Positions 25,068-37,400 of a stretch of 39,940 nt of DNA are shown here, piece by piece. The notes below the pieces were generated by a model. That model was not told the DNA's origin and did no database searches. It was given only the letters and a program-made list of their open reading frames with translations. The stretch is from Gammaproteobacteria bacterium (GTDB lineage: Bacteria; Pseudomonadota; Gammaproteobacteria; Chromatiales; Chromatiaceae): the NCBI GenBank assembly GCA_011389885.1, contig JAABTK010000040.1, forward strand, positions 1 through 39,940. Direction: 5' to 3'. Positions within the stretch are counted from its first letter, which is position 1; each line of letters opens with the position of its first letter. The translations under genes were made by a program, and so were the position numbers.

Positions 25068-25978
25068 TGGCGACGGCGGTGAAAAAGGCCGGCGCCACGG
25101 CCCTGGGCGAGCTGCGACCCCGGGTGCCGCTGGCGGGCTACACCACCTGGCGGGTGGGCGGCCCGGCGGCGCGCTTCTTTCGCCCCGCCGACCGCCGGGA
25201 CCTGGCCCGACACCTGGCCGCGCTGGGACCCGAGGAGCCGCTGCTGTGGCTCGGCCTGGGGAGTAATCTGCTGGTGCGCGACGGCGGCTTTGCCGGCACC
25301 GTGATCTTCACCCAGGGCGGTCTGGACCGCAGCGAGCGCAGCGCGGCCGGCCTCTACGTCGAGGCCGGGGCGCGTTGCGCCCAAGCGGCGCGCCTGGCCT
25401 ACCGCAGCGGCCTGACCGGGGCCGAGTTCCTGGCCGGCATTCCGGGCTCCATGGGCGGGGCCCTAGCGATGAATGCCGGGGCCTTCGGCGGCGAAACCTG
25501 GGCCTTGGTGCGCCGGGTCTGGACCCTGGATCGCGCCGGGGTCGAGCGCCAACGGCCGCGGGCGGACTTCGAGATCGGCTATCGGCGCGTGCGGGGTCCG
25601 GCCGGCGAGTGGTTCACGGCGGCCGAGCTTGAGCTGCAAGCCGGCGATCCCGCCGCCGGCCGGCGCCGCGTGCGCAGCCTGCTGGAGCGCCGCAACCGCA
25701 CCCAGCCCATCGGTCAGGCCAGTTGCGGGTCGGTGTTTCGCAACCCGCCGGGGGATTATGCGGCGCGCCTGATCGAGGCCGCGGGCCTAAAGGGCGAGCG
25801 CCTAGGCGGGGCCCTGGTATCGGAAAAGCATGCGAATTTCATAGTAAACCCCGGCGCGGCCGCGGCGGCGGATATCGAGGCCCTGATCCAACGGGTGCAG
25901 GCGCGGGTGCTGGAGCGATTCGGCATCGCCCTGCAGACCGAGGTGCGCATCGTGGGCGAGCCCGGGGGTTCGACATGA
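25067..25978 (+). CDS. murB: UDP-GlcNAc-enolpyruvate reductase MurB (type II)
   Basis: This FAD enzyme reduces UDP-GlcNAc-enolpyruvate to UDP-MurNAc, the substrate of MurC just upstream. The product is 303 residues, the size of the short type II enzymes rather than the 342-residue E. coli type. Motifs: GYTTWRVGGPA, LGLGSNLLVRDGGF, IPGSMGGALAMNAGAFGGE, and SCGSVFRNPPGDYAA, whose serine is the likely proton donor. It overlaps murC (TGATG) and ddl (ATGA). Confidence 0.96.
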   Translation: MATAVKKAGATALGELRPRVPLAGYTTWRVGGPAARFFRPADRRDLARHLAALGPEEPLLWLGLGSNLLVRDGGFAGTVIFTQGGLDRSERSAAGLYVEAGARCAQAARLAYRSGLTGAEFLAGIPGSMGGALAMNAGAFGGETWALVRRVWTLDRAGVERQRPRADFEIGYRRVRGPAGEWFTAAELELQAGDPAAGRRRVRSLLERRNRTQPIGQASCGSVFRNPPGDYAARLIEAAGLKGERLGGALVSEKHANFIVNPGAAAAADIEALIQRVQARVLERFGIALQTEVRIVGEPGGST

Positions 25979-26910
25979 CCCTGCGGGCGGCGGATTTCGG
26001 CCGGGTCGCGGTGCTCTATGGCGGCGCCTCGGCCGAGCGCGAGGTGTCCCTCAACAGCGGGGCCGGCGTGCTCGCGGCCCTGCGGCGCCAAGGGGTGCAG
26101 GCCGAGGGCCTGGACGTGACCGGGGCGGAGGCGTTGCGGCGCCTGAGCGGCGGCGGATTCGACCGCGTATTTGTGGCCCTCCACGGTCGCGGCGGCGAGG
26201 ACGGAACCATGCAGGGCGCGCTGGAGGGCCTCGGCCTGCCGTACACCGGCAGCGGCGTGCTGGGCTCGGCGCTTGGAATGGATAAATACCGCACCAAGCT
26301 GGTGTGGCAGGGGGCCGGTCTGCCGACGCCGGCCAGTCGGCTGGTGCTGCACGAGGATCGCTTGGCGGATGCCGCCGGCCTGGGCTTTCCGCTGATCGTC
26401 AAACCCGCCCACGAGGGGTCGAGCATCGGCATTCGGCGGGTCAACGATGGCGCGCAATTGGCCGCCGCTTGGCGCGCGGCGCGGGCCTTGGATGCCGCGG
26501 TTTTGGTCGAAAAATGGATCCAAGGCCGGGAATACACGGTGGCCATCCTCGGCCCGCGGGCGCTGCCTGTGATCGAGGTCGAGACTTCGCACGAATTGTT
26601 TGATTATGCCGCGAAATACCAAGACAATAGCACCCTGTATCGGTGCCCCTGCGGCCTGGGCGAAACACAGGAGGCGGCGGTCCGCGCACTGGCCCTGGAG
26701 GCCTTCGCCGCCATCGACGGCGGGGGCTGGGGGCGGGTCGATCTGCTGCTCGATGCCGAGGCCCGACCGTGGCTGATCGAGGTCAACACCATTCCCGGCA
26801 TGACCGACCACAGCCTGCTGCCGATGGCCGCCCGTGAGGCCGGTTTGGATTACGATCAACTGGTGTGGGCGATTCTCGCCGCGACCTTGGAGGACCGATG
26901 GAGCGCCTGA
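25975..26910 (+). CDS. ddl: D-alanine--D-alanine ligase
   Basis: An ATP-grasp enzyme that makes D-Ala-D-Ala for MurF. From the ATG at 25975 the product is 311 residues (DdlB of E. coli is 306). Motifs: VLYGGASAEREVSLNSG, FVALHGRGGEDGTMQG, IVKPAHEGSSIGI, VEKWIQGREYTVAIL, and INTIPGMTDHS-like EVNTIPGMTDHSLLP. The last 13 bases overlap ftsQ. A longer ORF from 25723 lies inside murB in another frame and is not real. Confidence 0.97.
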   Translation: MTLRAADFGRVAVLYGGASAEREVSLNSGAGVLAALRRQGVQAEGLDVTGAEALRRLSGGGFDRVFVALHGRGGEDGTMQGALEGLGLPYTGSGVLGSALGMDKYRTKLVWQGAGLPTPASRLVLHEDRLADAAGLGFPLIVKPAHEGSSIGIRRVNDGAQLAAAWRAARALDAAVLVEKWIQGREYTVAILGPRALPVIEVETSHELFDYAAKYQDNSTLYRCPCGLGETQEAAVRALALEAFAAIDGGGWGRVDLLLDAEARPWLIEVNTIPGMTDHSLLPMAAREAGLDYDQLVWAILAATLEDRWSA

Positions 26911-27713
26911 AGCGAAAGCCAACCCAGTTGCTGCCGCGGATCGGCATGCCGCGGCTGCTGTTTCGGCTGCTCAGCCTGGGCCTGCTGGCGGCGGCCACCG
27001 GCTCCGCAGTCTGGGTCTGGCTGCAATATCAAGGCCCGGCGGTGCTGCCGCTGCGGGTGGTGGGGATCGACGGCCAACTACAACACCTGCGCCGCGGCGA
27101 CCTCGAGGCCGCGGTGGCGGCGCATGTGCAAGAGGGCTTTTTCACCGTGGACATGCAGGCCGTGCGCGAGGCCGCCGAAGGGTTGGCCTGGGTGCGCACA
27201 GTGGCGGTGCGGCGGGTCTGGCCGGACACCTTGGTGCTCACGGTGGCCGAGCAAACCCCGCTGGCCCGGTGGGGAGACGGCGGCATCATCACCGCGAACG
27301 GGCGCCTGTTCTTTCCCCGCCAGGGCGAGATTTCGCGCGCCTTGCCGCGGCTGGACGGACCCCGCGACAGCGCCGGCGAGATCGCCGCCCGCTATTTGGC
27401 GATTCGCGACCGGCTCGACGCGGCCGGGCTGCGGATCGAGGCCATGGGCATGGACCGCCGCGGGGCCTGGAGCCTGCACCTGCGCGACGCCGCTGGCGAC
27501 GCCCTCGACGTGCGCCTCGGCCGGCATGAGTTCGACGGCCGTTTGCAGCGCCTGATCCGGGTCTACCCGGTGCTGCGCGAGCGCCGCTCGGGGCCGCTGC
27601 TGATGGTGGATTTGCGCTACGCCAACGGCCTCGCGGTGAGTCGGCCCGAGGCCGCCGGGGCGCTCGAGCGCCAGGCCTGGGACGCCGGGCCGAGGGGTGT
27701 GCAGGCGGCATGA
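26898..27713 (+). CDS. ftsQ: Cell division protein FtsQ
   Basis: FtsQ is a bitopic membrane protein that recruits FtsL and FtsB. From the ATG at 26898 (GGAGG at 26889-26893) the product is 271 residues. It has a cytoplasmic basic tail, one transmembrane helix (about 20-43), a POTRA domain (starting PLRVVGIDGQLQHLRRGDLE) with the conserved WVRTVAVRRVWPDTLVLTV, and the FtsQ C-terminal domain. It overlaps ddl by 13 bases and ftsA by four. Confidence 0.95.
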   Translation: MERLKRKPTQLLPRIGMPRLLFRLLSLGLLAAATGSAVWVWLQYQGPAVLPLRVVGIDGQLQHLRRGDLEAAVAAHVQEGFFTVDMQAVREAAEGLAWVRTVAVRRVWPDTLVLTVAEQTPLARWGDGGIITANGRLFFPRQGEISRALPRLDGPRDSAGEIAARYLAIRDRLDAAGLRIEAMGMDRRGAWSLHLRDAAGDALDVRLGRHEFDGRLQRLIRVYPVLRERRSGPLLMVDLRYANGLAVSRPEAAGALERQAWDAGPRGVQAA

Positions 27714-28945
27714 CCAAGAGACCGGAACGCAATTTGATCGTGGGGCTGGACATCGGCACCTCCAAGGTGGTGGCGATCGTCGGCGAGCTGCGCGAGGATG
27801 ACGAAATCGAGATCGTGGGCATCGGCGCCCACCCCTCGCGGGGGCTGAAAAAGGGCGTGGTGGTGAACATCGAATCCACCGTGCAATCCATTCAGCGCGC
27901 GGTGGAGGAGGCGGAGCTAATGGCCGGCTGTGAGATCCACGGCGTGCATGCGGGCATCGCAGGCAGCCATATCCGCAGCCTGAACTCCCACGGCATCGTG
28001 CCGATCAAGGACCGCGAGGTCACCGTGGGCGATGTGGATCGGGTGATCGACGCCGCCCGCGCGGTGGCGATCCCGGCCGATCAGCGCATCCTGCACATCC
28101 TGCCCCAGGAGTTCATTATCGACAATCAGGACGGCATCAAAGAGCCGGTGGGGATGTCCGGGGTGCGGCTGGAGGCGCGGGTCCACATGGTCACCGGCGC
28201 GGTGAGCGCGGCGCAGAACATCGTCAAATGCGTGCGCCGTTGCGGGCTGGAGGTGGACGACCTGATCCTGGAGCAGTTGAGTTCCAGCTACGCGGTGCTG
28301 ACCGAGGATGAAAAGGAACTCGGGGTCTGTCTGGTGGACATCGGCGGCGGCACCACCGACATCGCGGTGTTCACCGAGGGCGCCATTCGCCACACCGGGG
28401 TGATCCCCATCGCCGGCGATCAGGTGACCAACGACATTGCGGTGGCGCTGCGCACGCCCACCCAGCACGCGGAACAGATCAAGATCAAGTACGCCTGCGC
28501 GCTGACCCAACTGGCCGCCAACGACGAGACCATCGAGGTCCCCAGTATTGGCGATCGGCCGCCGCGGCGGCTCTCGCGCCAGACCCTGGCCGAGGTGGTG
28601 GAGCCGCGTTACGAGGAGCTGCTGACGCTGATTCAGGCCGAATTGCGGCGCAGCGGCTTCGAGGATCTGATCGCCGCCGGCGTGGTGCTGACCGGCGGCA
28701 GCGCCAAGATGGAAGGCCTGGTGGACTTGGCCGAAGAAGTCTTCCACATGCCGGTGCGCCTCGGCGTGCCCCAGCATGTGAACGGATTGAGCGAGGTGAT
28801 CCGCAATCCGATCTACGCCACCGGCGTGGGGCTGTTGTTATTCGCCCGCAAGGCCCGCTATTCCCGAATGCAGGATTTTACGGGTTACCATGGGCTGCAA
28901 GCGGTTTGGGTGCGCATGAAAAACTGGTTTCACGGCGGTTTTTGA
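27710..28945 (+). CDS. ftsA: Cell division ATPase FtsA
   Basis: FtsA is an actin-like protein that tethers FtsZ to the membrane. The product is 411 residues. ATP-binding blocks are visible: LIVGLDIGTSKVVAIVGE, LVDIGGGTTDIAVF and VLTGGSAKMEGL; the 1C subdomain follows RGLKKGVVVNIE. The last 12 residues (WVRMKNWFHGGF) form the amphipathic membrane-targeting helix, so the protein looks complete. The ATG overlaps the ftsQ stop. Confidence 0.97.
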   Translation: MTKRPERNLIVGLDIGTSKVVAIVGELREDDEIEIVGIGAHPSRGLKKGVVVNIESTVQSIQRAVEEAELMAGCEIHGVHAGIAGSHIRSLNSHGIVPIKDREVTVGDVDRVIDAARAVAIPADQRILHILPQEFIIDNQDGIKEPVGMSGVRLEARVHMVTGAVSAAQNIVKCVRRCGLEVDDLILEQLSSSYAVLTEDEKELGVCLVDIGGGTTDIAVFTEGAIRHTGVIPIAGDQVTNDIAVALRTPTQHAEQIKIKYACALTQLAANDETIEVPSIGDRPPRRLSRQTLAEVVEPRYEELLTLIQAELRRSGFEDLIAAGVVLTGGSAKMEGLVDLAEEVFHMPVRLGVPQHVNGLSEVIRNPIYATGVGLLLFARKARYSRMQDFTGYHGLQAVWVRMKNWFHGGF

Positions 28946-28960
28946 TGTAGGGTTTCTGTT

Positions 28961-28998
28961 TATGAGAACTCGGAACCGGGCGGCAGTGCCGTCTCATA
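28961..28998 (+). promoter_or_regulatory. Inverted repeat in the ftsZ leader
   Basis: TATGAGA (28961-28967) pairs exactly with TCTCATA (28992-28998), with a small inner hairpin (CGGC/GCCG at 28981-28991). It ends eight bases before the ftsZ ribosome site GGGGAGG (29007-29013). It could be an operator or an mRNA structure tuning ftsZ translation. The ftsA-ftsZ gap (75 bases) is the first real gap in the cluster. Confidence 0.45.
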
Positions 28999-29020
28999 GG
29001 TCCGATGGGGAGGAATCAAC

Positions 29021-30220
29021 ATGTTCGAGCTGATGGACGCATACACACAAAACGCGGTAATCAAAGTCATTGGTGTCGGTGGCGGCGGCGGCAACGCGGT
29101 CAACCACATGATGGACGCCAATATCGAAGGCGTGGATTTTATCTGCGCCAACACCGATGCCCAGGCGCTGAAGACCAACCGAGTGCGCACCCTGTTGCAG
29201 CTCGGGTCCAACGTGACCAAAGGCCTGGGCGCCGGGGCCAACCCGGATATCGGGCGTGACGCCGCGATGGAGGATCGGGATCGCATCCAAGAGGCCCTCG
29301 ACGGGGCCGACATGGTCTTCATCACCGCCGGCATGGGCGGCGGCACCGGCACCGGGGCCGCCCCGGTGGTGGCCGAGGTGGCGAAGGAAATGGGCATCCT
29401 CACGGTGGCGGTGGTTACCAAGCCCTTCCCCTTCGAGGGCGCGCGCCGCATGCAGGTGGCCACCAACGGCATCGAGGACCTGGCCAACCATGTGGACTCG
29501 CTGATCACCATTCCCAACGAAAAGCTGCTACCAGTGTTGGGCAAAGAGATGTCCTTGGTCAACGCCTTCAACGCCGCCAACGACGTATTGCTCGACGCGG
29601 TGCAGGGCATTGCCGAACTGATCACCCGGCCCGGCTTGATCAACGTGGACTTCGCCGACGTGCGCACGGTGATGAAAGACATGGGCATCGCGATGATGGG
29701 CACCGGCACCGCCAAAGGCGAAAATCGCGCCCGGGTAGCGGCGGAAGACGCCATCAACAGCCCGTTGCTGGAAGACATCAGCATCGCCGGCGCCCGCGGC
29801 ATCCTGGTCAACATCACCGCCGGTCTGGACCTCTCCATCGGCGAATTCGACGAAGTCGGCAACACGGTGAAGGCCGTGGCCGCCGGCGATGCCACCGTGG
29901 TCGTGGGCACCGTGGTGGACCCCGAGATGCAGGACGAACTGCGGGTGACCGTGGTGGCCACCGGTCTCGGCAGCGGCGAAATGCTGGAAGAGGAGGAAAT
30001 TGACGAAACCGCCCGGGTGCGGTTGGTGAAATCGGACGCCGAGCGCCGCGAGGCCTCGCGTCCCGCCCATGACTACCGGGCCGCCGAACGACCGGCCGCG
30101 CGCGAGCGCGACACCGGCGCCGAGCGTAGGAAGAAGGCCTACGCCGGCGGCAAAGACAAGGACGAAAAGGAAATGGACTACCTCGACATACCGGCCTTTC
30201 TGCGTCGTCAGGCCGATTGA
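29021..30220 (+). CDS. ftsZ: Cell division GTPase FtsZ
   Basis: The tubulin-like protein that forms the Z ring. The product is 399 residues. Motifs: [13 protein letters not shown] (19-30), NTDAQAL (44-50), the GTP signature GGGTGTG (106-112), and the T7 synergy loop [11 protein letters not shown]. The end is a variable charged linker and the conserved C-terminal peptide [11 protein letters not shown], which binds FtsA and ZipA. GGGGAGG seven bases before the ATG is the strongest ribosome site in the cluster, which fits the high amount of FtsZ needed. Confidence 0.98.
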   Translation: MFELMDAYTQNAVIKVIGVGGGGGNAVNHMMDANIEGVDFICANTDAQALKTNRVRTLLQLGSNVTKGLGAGANPDIGRDAAMEDRDRIQEALDGADMVFITAGMGGGTGTGAAPVVAEVAKEMGILTVAVVTKPFPFEGARRMQVATNGIEDLANHVDSLITIPNEKLLPVLGKEMSLVNAFNAANDVLLDAVQGIAELITRPGLINVDFADVRTVMKDMGIAMMGTGTAKGENRARVAAEDAINSPLLEDISIAGARGILVNITAGLDLSIGEFDEVGNTVKAVAAGDATVVVGTVVDPEMQDELRVTVVATGLGSGEMLEEEEIDETARVRLVKSDAERREASRPAHDYRAAERPAARERDTGAERRKKAYAGGKDKDEKEMDYLDIPAFLRRQAD

Positions 30221-30311
30221 GGCAACACCCTGCGCCGCGCTCGTCAGGCAAGCGTAACCAAAACGCGGATAATAGGCAGAAAAATAACGAGCCCGGGGCT
30301 GAAACCGGGCC

Positions 30312-30317
30312 TATAAT
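30312..30317 (+). promoter_or_regulatory. Possible -10 box of an lpxC promoter
   Basis: A perfect TATAAT sits 125 bases before lpxC. Just upstream a hairpin pairs 30291-30296 (GCCCGG) with 30305-30310 (CCGGGC). No clear -35 box is seen. The 221-base ftsZ-lpxC gap holds no gene, so a separate lpxC promoter is plausible. Confidence 0.35.
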
Positions 30318-30441
30318 GGGGCGCATCTGGCGCCCACGAAAGACGCGCGGCAAACCCGATACCCGCTGGGACCCCGAACGGGCCTCCCGGCCGTGGGCTG
30401 TCTGTGCGGTTTTTAGTCTGGGCAGGAGGGGAAAAGGTCCA

Positions 30442-31353
30442 ATGATCAAACAGCGCACGCTGAAAAACGTTATACGCGCCACTGGCGTAGGTCTGCATAC
30501 CGGCGAAAAGGTCTACCTGACCCTGCGGCCGGCAGCGCCGGACACCGGCATCATATTCCGCCGCATCGATCTCGATCCGCCGGTGGAAATCAAGGCCAGC
30601 CCCGAGAACGTGGGCGACACCTTGCTCTCCACCACCCTGGAACAGGGCGACTGCAAGATCTCCACCGTGGAGCATCTGCTATCCGCCTTCGCCGGGCTCG
30701 GCATAGACAACGCCTATGTGGACGTCAGCGCCCCCGAGGTGCCGATTATGGACGGCAGCGCCGGGCCCTTCGTGTTCCTCATCCAATCCGCCGGGGTGGA
30801 AGAGCAGAACGCCGCCAAGCGCTTCATTCGCATCAAACGCGAGCTGGCGGTGGAGGACGAAGACAAGCGCGCGGCCTTCGCCCCCTTCGACGGCTTCAAG
30901 GTCTCCTTCTCCATCGACTTCGACCACCCCGCCTTCCGCGAACGCGCCCGCTCCGCTACGGTGGATTTTTCCTCGATTTCCTTTGTCAAAGAGATCAGTC
31001 GGGCGCGAACCTTCGGCTTCCTGCGCGACATCGAGCGCTTGCGCTCCAACAACCTCGCCTTGGGCGGGAGCATGGACAACGCAGTGGTGGTGGACGATTA
31101 TCGGGTGCTGAACGAAGACGGCCTGCGCTACGAGGACGAATTCGTAAAGCACAAGATCCTGGACGCAATCGGCGACCTCTACCTGCTAGGGCACAGCCTG
31201 ATTGGCGCCTTTAGCGGCCACAAATCAGGCCACGGCCTTAACAACCGCCTGCTCAAGGCCTTGTTGGCTGACCGCACGGCCTGGGAGGAGGTCAGCTTCG
31301 ACGAGGCCGATACGCCGCCGATTTCCTACATGAAGCCCATTCGCGCGGTCTGA
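30442..31353 (+). CDS. lpxC: UDP-3-O-acyl-N-acetylglucosamine deacetylase LpxC
   Basis: This zinc enzyme carries out the first committed step of lipid A synthesis, so the cell has a lipopolysaccharide outer membrane. From the ATG at 30442 (AGGAGGGG at 30424-30431) the product is 303 residues (E. coli 305). Zinc ligands are His78 (STVEHLLSA), His237 and Asp241 ([10 protein letters not shown]). His264 in [11 protein letters not shown] is the catalytic base, and MDGSAGPF is conserved. The 30217 extension has no family similarity. Confidence 0.98.
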   Translation: MIKQRTLKNVIRATGVGLHTGEKVYLTLRPAAPDTGIIFRRIDLDPPVEIKASPENVGDTLLSTTLEQGDCKISTVEHLLSAFAGLGIDNAYVDVSAPEVPIMDGSAGPFVFLIQSAGVEEQNAAKRFIRIKRELAVEDEDKRAAFAPFDGFKVSFSIDFDHPAFRERARSATVDFSSISFVKEISRARTFGFLRDIERLRSNNLALGGSMDNAVVVDDYRVLNEDGLRYEDEFVKHKILDAIGDLYLLGHSLIGAFSGHKSGHGLNNRLLKALLADRTAWEEVSFDEADTPPISYMKPIRAV

Positions 31354-31382
31354 CGGGATCCGAAATCGGACCTGCTGCGGGG

Positions 31383-31835
31383 CTAGTCCCGCCGGCGACG
31401 CAGCGCGGTTCGGCGCAGGCGCTCCAGGGCGTCGCTCAGCTCCGAGTCGGGCAGGTCATCGGCCACGCGAGCGAGCAGCCGCGCGGTGTCGTCCGAGATC
31501 GGCCGCGCCCGCCGCACCCGCGCCTCGCCCTGCGGGGCCTCTGCGGCGGCCACCCGCAACCGAATCTCGCTAAAGCGCCAGCCCGCGTGGCGCAGCGTTT
31601 GCAGCAGTTGCGGGCCAAAATAGCGGATGCGGCTGCCCCAGGCCGGGGAACGCACGACCAAATGCAGGCGCTCGCCATGCGGAACGGCCGCTAGGCAATG
31701 CCGGGCGCAGTCCGCGGGCAGGGCCTGCCGCACCGCATCGAGCAGCGGCCCAAGCTGGTCGAGCCGCTTTAGCAGCGCATCAAGTCGCCGATCCGCGCCC
31801 AGCAGTTTCGATGCTTTACAGAATTTCTTGCGCAC
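31383..31835 (-). CDS. dciA: DciA-family (DUF721) protein
   Basis: The product is 150 residues from a GTG start. DciA proteins interact with the replicative helicase DnaB and are thought to load it in bacteria lacking DnaC. The central part (LVVRSPAWGSRIRYFGPQLL, then LQTLRH) is the KH-like DUF721 core; the ends are variable and basic. A gene of this family sits between lpxC and secA in Pseudomonas too, which supports the call. It is convergent with lpxC (29 bases apart) and divergent from the M23 gene (51 bases). Confidence 0.85.
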   Translation of the reverse strand: MRKKFCKASKLLGADRRLDALLKRLDQLGPLLDAVRQALPADCARHCLAAVPHGERLHLVVRSPAWGSRIRYFGPQLLQTLRHAGWRFSEIRLRVAAAEAPQGEARVRRARPISDDTARLLARVADDLPDSELSDALERLRRTALRRRRD

Positions 31836-31886
31836 TGTGATAGGGAATCCGGTTGAGCCAATAATGAACGAATCGGGGAACCATCG

Positions 31887-32819
31887 ATGAAGATACTGCT
31901 GTTATCCGGCATGCCGAGCCTGGCAGGCCATTTCGGCATTTCCCTCGGAAAAGCCTTGATTGTCGCGGCCCTGGTGCTCGCCTCCTCGGTGGGCGCGGGC
32001 TATTGGTACGGCTATGATCGCGGCATGCATACCGCCAAAGGCGGCATCGGCGTGGAGGCGACCCGCCGCGTGGACGCCCACATCGAAGATCAGCGTGCGA
32101 GTTTAAACGAAGCCCGCTCGCGAACCCAACAACATCTGGACGCCTTGGCCATGCGCCTAGGGGAGATGCAGTCGCACCTGCTGCGGCTCAACGCCCTAGG
32201 CGATCGGCTGGTCAGGCTGGGCCGGCTCGATGCCGAAGAGTTCAACTTCGAGCTGCCGCCGGCCCAGGGCGGTCCGCAACAGCGTCCGGCGCTGCACGAA
32301 GACACCGATTTGGTGGGTTTTCTGCGCGATATGGACCGCTTGGGTCGCCTGTTAAAGGATCGCGAACGCAAACTGGAACTGCTCGAAGACCTGCTGATGA
32401 ACCGCTTTCTCGCCCAGGACGTGCGCCCCGGCGGCTTTCCGGTGGACGGCGGCTGGGTGTCCTCTGCCTTCGGCTATCGCAACGACCCCTTCACCGGCGA
32501 GCGCTCTTTCCATAACGGCGTCGATATCGCCGCCAAGGCCGACTCCGAGGTCAAGGCCGCGGCTTCCGGCGTGGTCACCGCCGCGGGCGCCCGCACCGGC
32601 TACGGCAAATACCTTGAAATCCGCCACGGCAACGGCTTCGTCACCCGCTATGGCCACAACGCCAAGCTGTTGGTGAAGCGGGGCGATGTAGTGGACAAGG
32701 GCGACTCCATCGCGCTGGTCGGCAGCACCGGGCGCTCCACCGGGCCGCATGTGCATTTCGAGGTGGCCCTCAATGGCGAGAATGTGGACCCCGCGGCCTA
32801 CATGTCCGAAGTCGATTGA
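31887..32819 (+). CDS. Membrane-anchored M23 (LytM-type) peptidase
   Basis: The product is 310 residues. It has an N-terminal membrane anchor (about 20-42), a coiled-coil region (about 60-115 and 145-172) and a C-terminal LytM domain. Zinc-site motifs are intact: His209 and Asp213 (HNGVD), and His288-x-His290 (GPHVHFEV), with YGHNAK (His257) conserved. The enzyme could therefore cut peptidoglycan cross-bridges in the periplasm, unlike degenerate EnvC/NlpD-type activators. Its position before secA is conserved in related genomes. The 224 bases to secA hold no gene; I see no secM-like ORF. Confidence 0.9.
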   Translation: MKILLLSGMPSLAGHFGISLGKALIVAALVLASSVGAGYWYGYDRGMHTAKGGIGVEATRRVDAHIEDQRASLNEARSRTQQHLDALAMRLGEMQSHLLRLNALGDRLVRLGRLDAEEFNFELPPAQGGPQQRPALHEDTDLVGFLRDMDRLGRLLKDRERKLELLEDLLMNRFLAQDVRPGGFPVDGGWVSSAFGYRNDPFTGERSFHNGVDIAAKADSEVKAAASGVVTAAGARTGYGKYLEIRHGNGFVTRYGHNAKLLVKRGDVVDKGDSIALVGSTGRSTGPHVHFEVALNGENVDPAAYMSEVD

Positions 32820-33043
32820 GGCGCCTCGCGGCCGCTCAAGCGCCGGCTGCTGCGGCCCCGAACCCGCCCAGCGCCTGCGCCCCAAACCCGCCCCGTCCGC
32901 CTGGCGGCGGGCGCGATCCCGGATCAATGGCCCCGGCCGCCGTGCGACTGTTGTCGGGCGGTGTGCGTTGCCCCGCTCTGATGGGGTATCATGGCGTTTT
33001 TCCGAACCCTCTCCCACCCCAGAACCTTTAGGGATGCTTTTGC

Positions 33044-35848
<2,805 letters not shown>

Positions 35849-35856
35849 GCACTGCC

Positions 35857-37071
35857 ATGCCCAAAACCGAACCCGAGTTGCAACACCGGCCCGTGCCCGG
35901 CATCCAGCTCGGCGCCGCCGCCGCCGAAATCCGCTACCAGGGCCGCAACGACCTCGTGGTGATGGAACTCGCCGAAGGCGCCGCCACCGCCGCCGTATTC
36001 ACCCGCAACGCCTTTTGCGCCGCCCCCGTCACCGTCGCCCGCGAGCACCTCGCGCACAGCGCCCCGCGCTACCTGGTGATCAACGCCGGCAACGCCAACG
36101 CCGGCACCGGCGCCGCGGGCCTGCACGCCGCCCGCGAGACCTGCCGCACCCTGGCCGCCCTGCGCGGCTGCCGGCCCGAACAGGTGCTGCCGTTCTCCAC
36201 CGGCGTCATCGGCGAGCCGTTGCCGATCAATCGCCTCGCCGCCGGCGCCCCCAAGGCCCTCACCGCCCTCAGCGAACAGGGCTGGGAGACCGCCGCCCGC
36301 GCCATCATGACCACCGACACCGTGCCCAAGCTCCTCTCCCGCACGCTGCAATTCGGGCCGCGCCAGGCCGTGATCACCGGCATGGCCAAGGGCTCGGGCA
36401 TGATCCGCCCCGATATGGCCACCCTGCTCGCCTACCTCGCCAGCGACGTGCGCATGCCTCGCGAACTCTTGCAACAGTGCCTGCAACAGGCGGTAGAGCC
36501 CTCCTTCAACGCCATCACCATCGACGGCGACACCTCCACCAACGACGCCTGTGTGCTGGTCGCCAGCGGCGCCGGCGGCATCACCATCGACGCCCCCCAG
36601 AGCGAAGACTACGCCCGCTTCGCCGCCGCCGTGCTGGAACTCTGCATGGACCTCGCCCGCGCCATCGTGCGCGACGGCGAAGGCGCCACCAAACTGATCG
36701 AAATCCAGGTGGAGCAGGCCGCCGACCCCCAAGAGGCCCGCCGCGTCGGCTTCACCATCGCCCACTCGCCGCTGGTCAAGACCGCAGCCTTCGCCTCCGA
36801 CCCCAACTGGGGCCGCATCCTCGCCGCCGTCGGCCGCGCCGGCCTCGCCGACCTCGACATCGAGCAGGTAGGCATCTGGCTCGACGACGTCAACATCGTC
36901 CGCCACGGCGGCCGCGCCGCCGACTACAGCGAACAGGCCGGCGCCCGCGTGATGGCCCGAGACACCTTCAAGATCCGCGTCCGCCTCGGCCGCGGCGAGG
37001 CCCAGGCCACCGTCCTCACCTGCGACCTGTCCTTCGACTATGTCAAAATCAACGCCGAATACCGCACCTGA
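35857..37071 (+). CDS. argJ: Bifunctional ornithine acetyltransferase / N-acetylglutamate synthase
   Basis: ArgJ transfers acetyl from N-acetylornithine to glutamate in the cyclic arginine pathway and, in the bifunctional type, also makes acetylglutamate from acetyl-CoA. The product is 404 residues. It is made as a precursor that cleaves itself before Thr189 in the motif KGSGMIRPDMATLL (usual form MATML). NAGNANAGTG, DGDTSTND and DPNWGRI are conserved. It follows secA by eight bases. A mutT-like gene that often follows argJ in relatives is absent; a tRNA follows instead. Confidence 0.96.
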   Translation: MPKTEPELQHRPVPGIQLGAAAAEIRYQGRNDLVVMELAEGAATAAVFTRNAFCAAPVTVAREHLAHSAPRYLVINAGNANAGTGAAGLHAARETCRTLAALRGCRPEQVLPFSTGVIGEPLPINRLAAGAPKALTALSEQGWETAARAIMTTDTVPKLLSRTLQFGPRQAVITGMAKGSGMIRPDMATLLAYLASDVRMPRELLQQCLQQAVEPSFNAITIDGDTSTNDACVLVASGAGGITIDAPQSEDYARFAAAVLELCMDLARAIVRDGEGATKLIEIQVEQAADPQEARRVGFTIAHSPLVKTAAFASDPNWGRILAAVGRAGLADLDIEQVGIWLDDVNIVRHGGRAADYSEQAGARVMARDTFKIRVRLGRGEAQATVLTCDLSFDYVKINAEYRT

Positions 37072-37086
37072 TCCGCCAAAAACCGC

Positions 37087-37115
37087 TTGACGCCCGAACG
37101 CTTTTGCTATTTAAT
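37087..37115 (+). promoter_or_regulatory. Promoter of tRNA-Phe
   Basis: TTGACG (37087-37092) and TTTAAT (37110-37115) are 17 bases apart. Transcription would start near 37122, seven bases before the tRNA. Confidence 0.7.
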
Positions 37116-37128
37116 ATCGCCTTCGTTT

Positions 37129-37204
<76 letters not shown>

Positions 37205-37220
37205 AATTCACTTCCTAGAT

Positions 37221-37400
37221 TCAAACGCCTACGGGCTTCGAATCGATACCGACAACCCCCCTCGAATCCTCAGCGTGACCAGATCGTGACTCGCCGTCCT
37301 CCAGGCGGGCCACGGCCGCGCGTAGGTTTTCGGGCGCTAGGTGGGCATATCGCTCGGTCATTTTGATCGCCGAGTGGCCCAGCAAATCGCGCACCTCCGT
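37221..37400 (-). pseudogene. C-terminal remnant of a tyrosine recombinase (integrase)
   Basis: Translation of the minus strand gives 59 residues starting TEVRDLLGHSAIKMTERYAH and continuing LAPENLRAAVARLE. This is the integrase C-terminus: LLGHS with its conserved His and the nucleophile Tyr in MTERYAHL. The catalytic Arg residues and everything upstream are missing; an in-frame TAA precedes Thr1. The stop lies 17 bases from tRNA-Phe, the classical layout of an integrated island. The N-terminal part seems lost in a deletion whose other side is the YdjM gene. Confidence 0.85.

Noticed and set aside
32820-33043. secM-like arrest peptide or promoter ahead of secA
   Set aside because: No suitable ORF with an arrest-like end is seen. 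TATCAT at 32987-32992 lacks a -35 box at the right distance.
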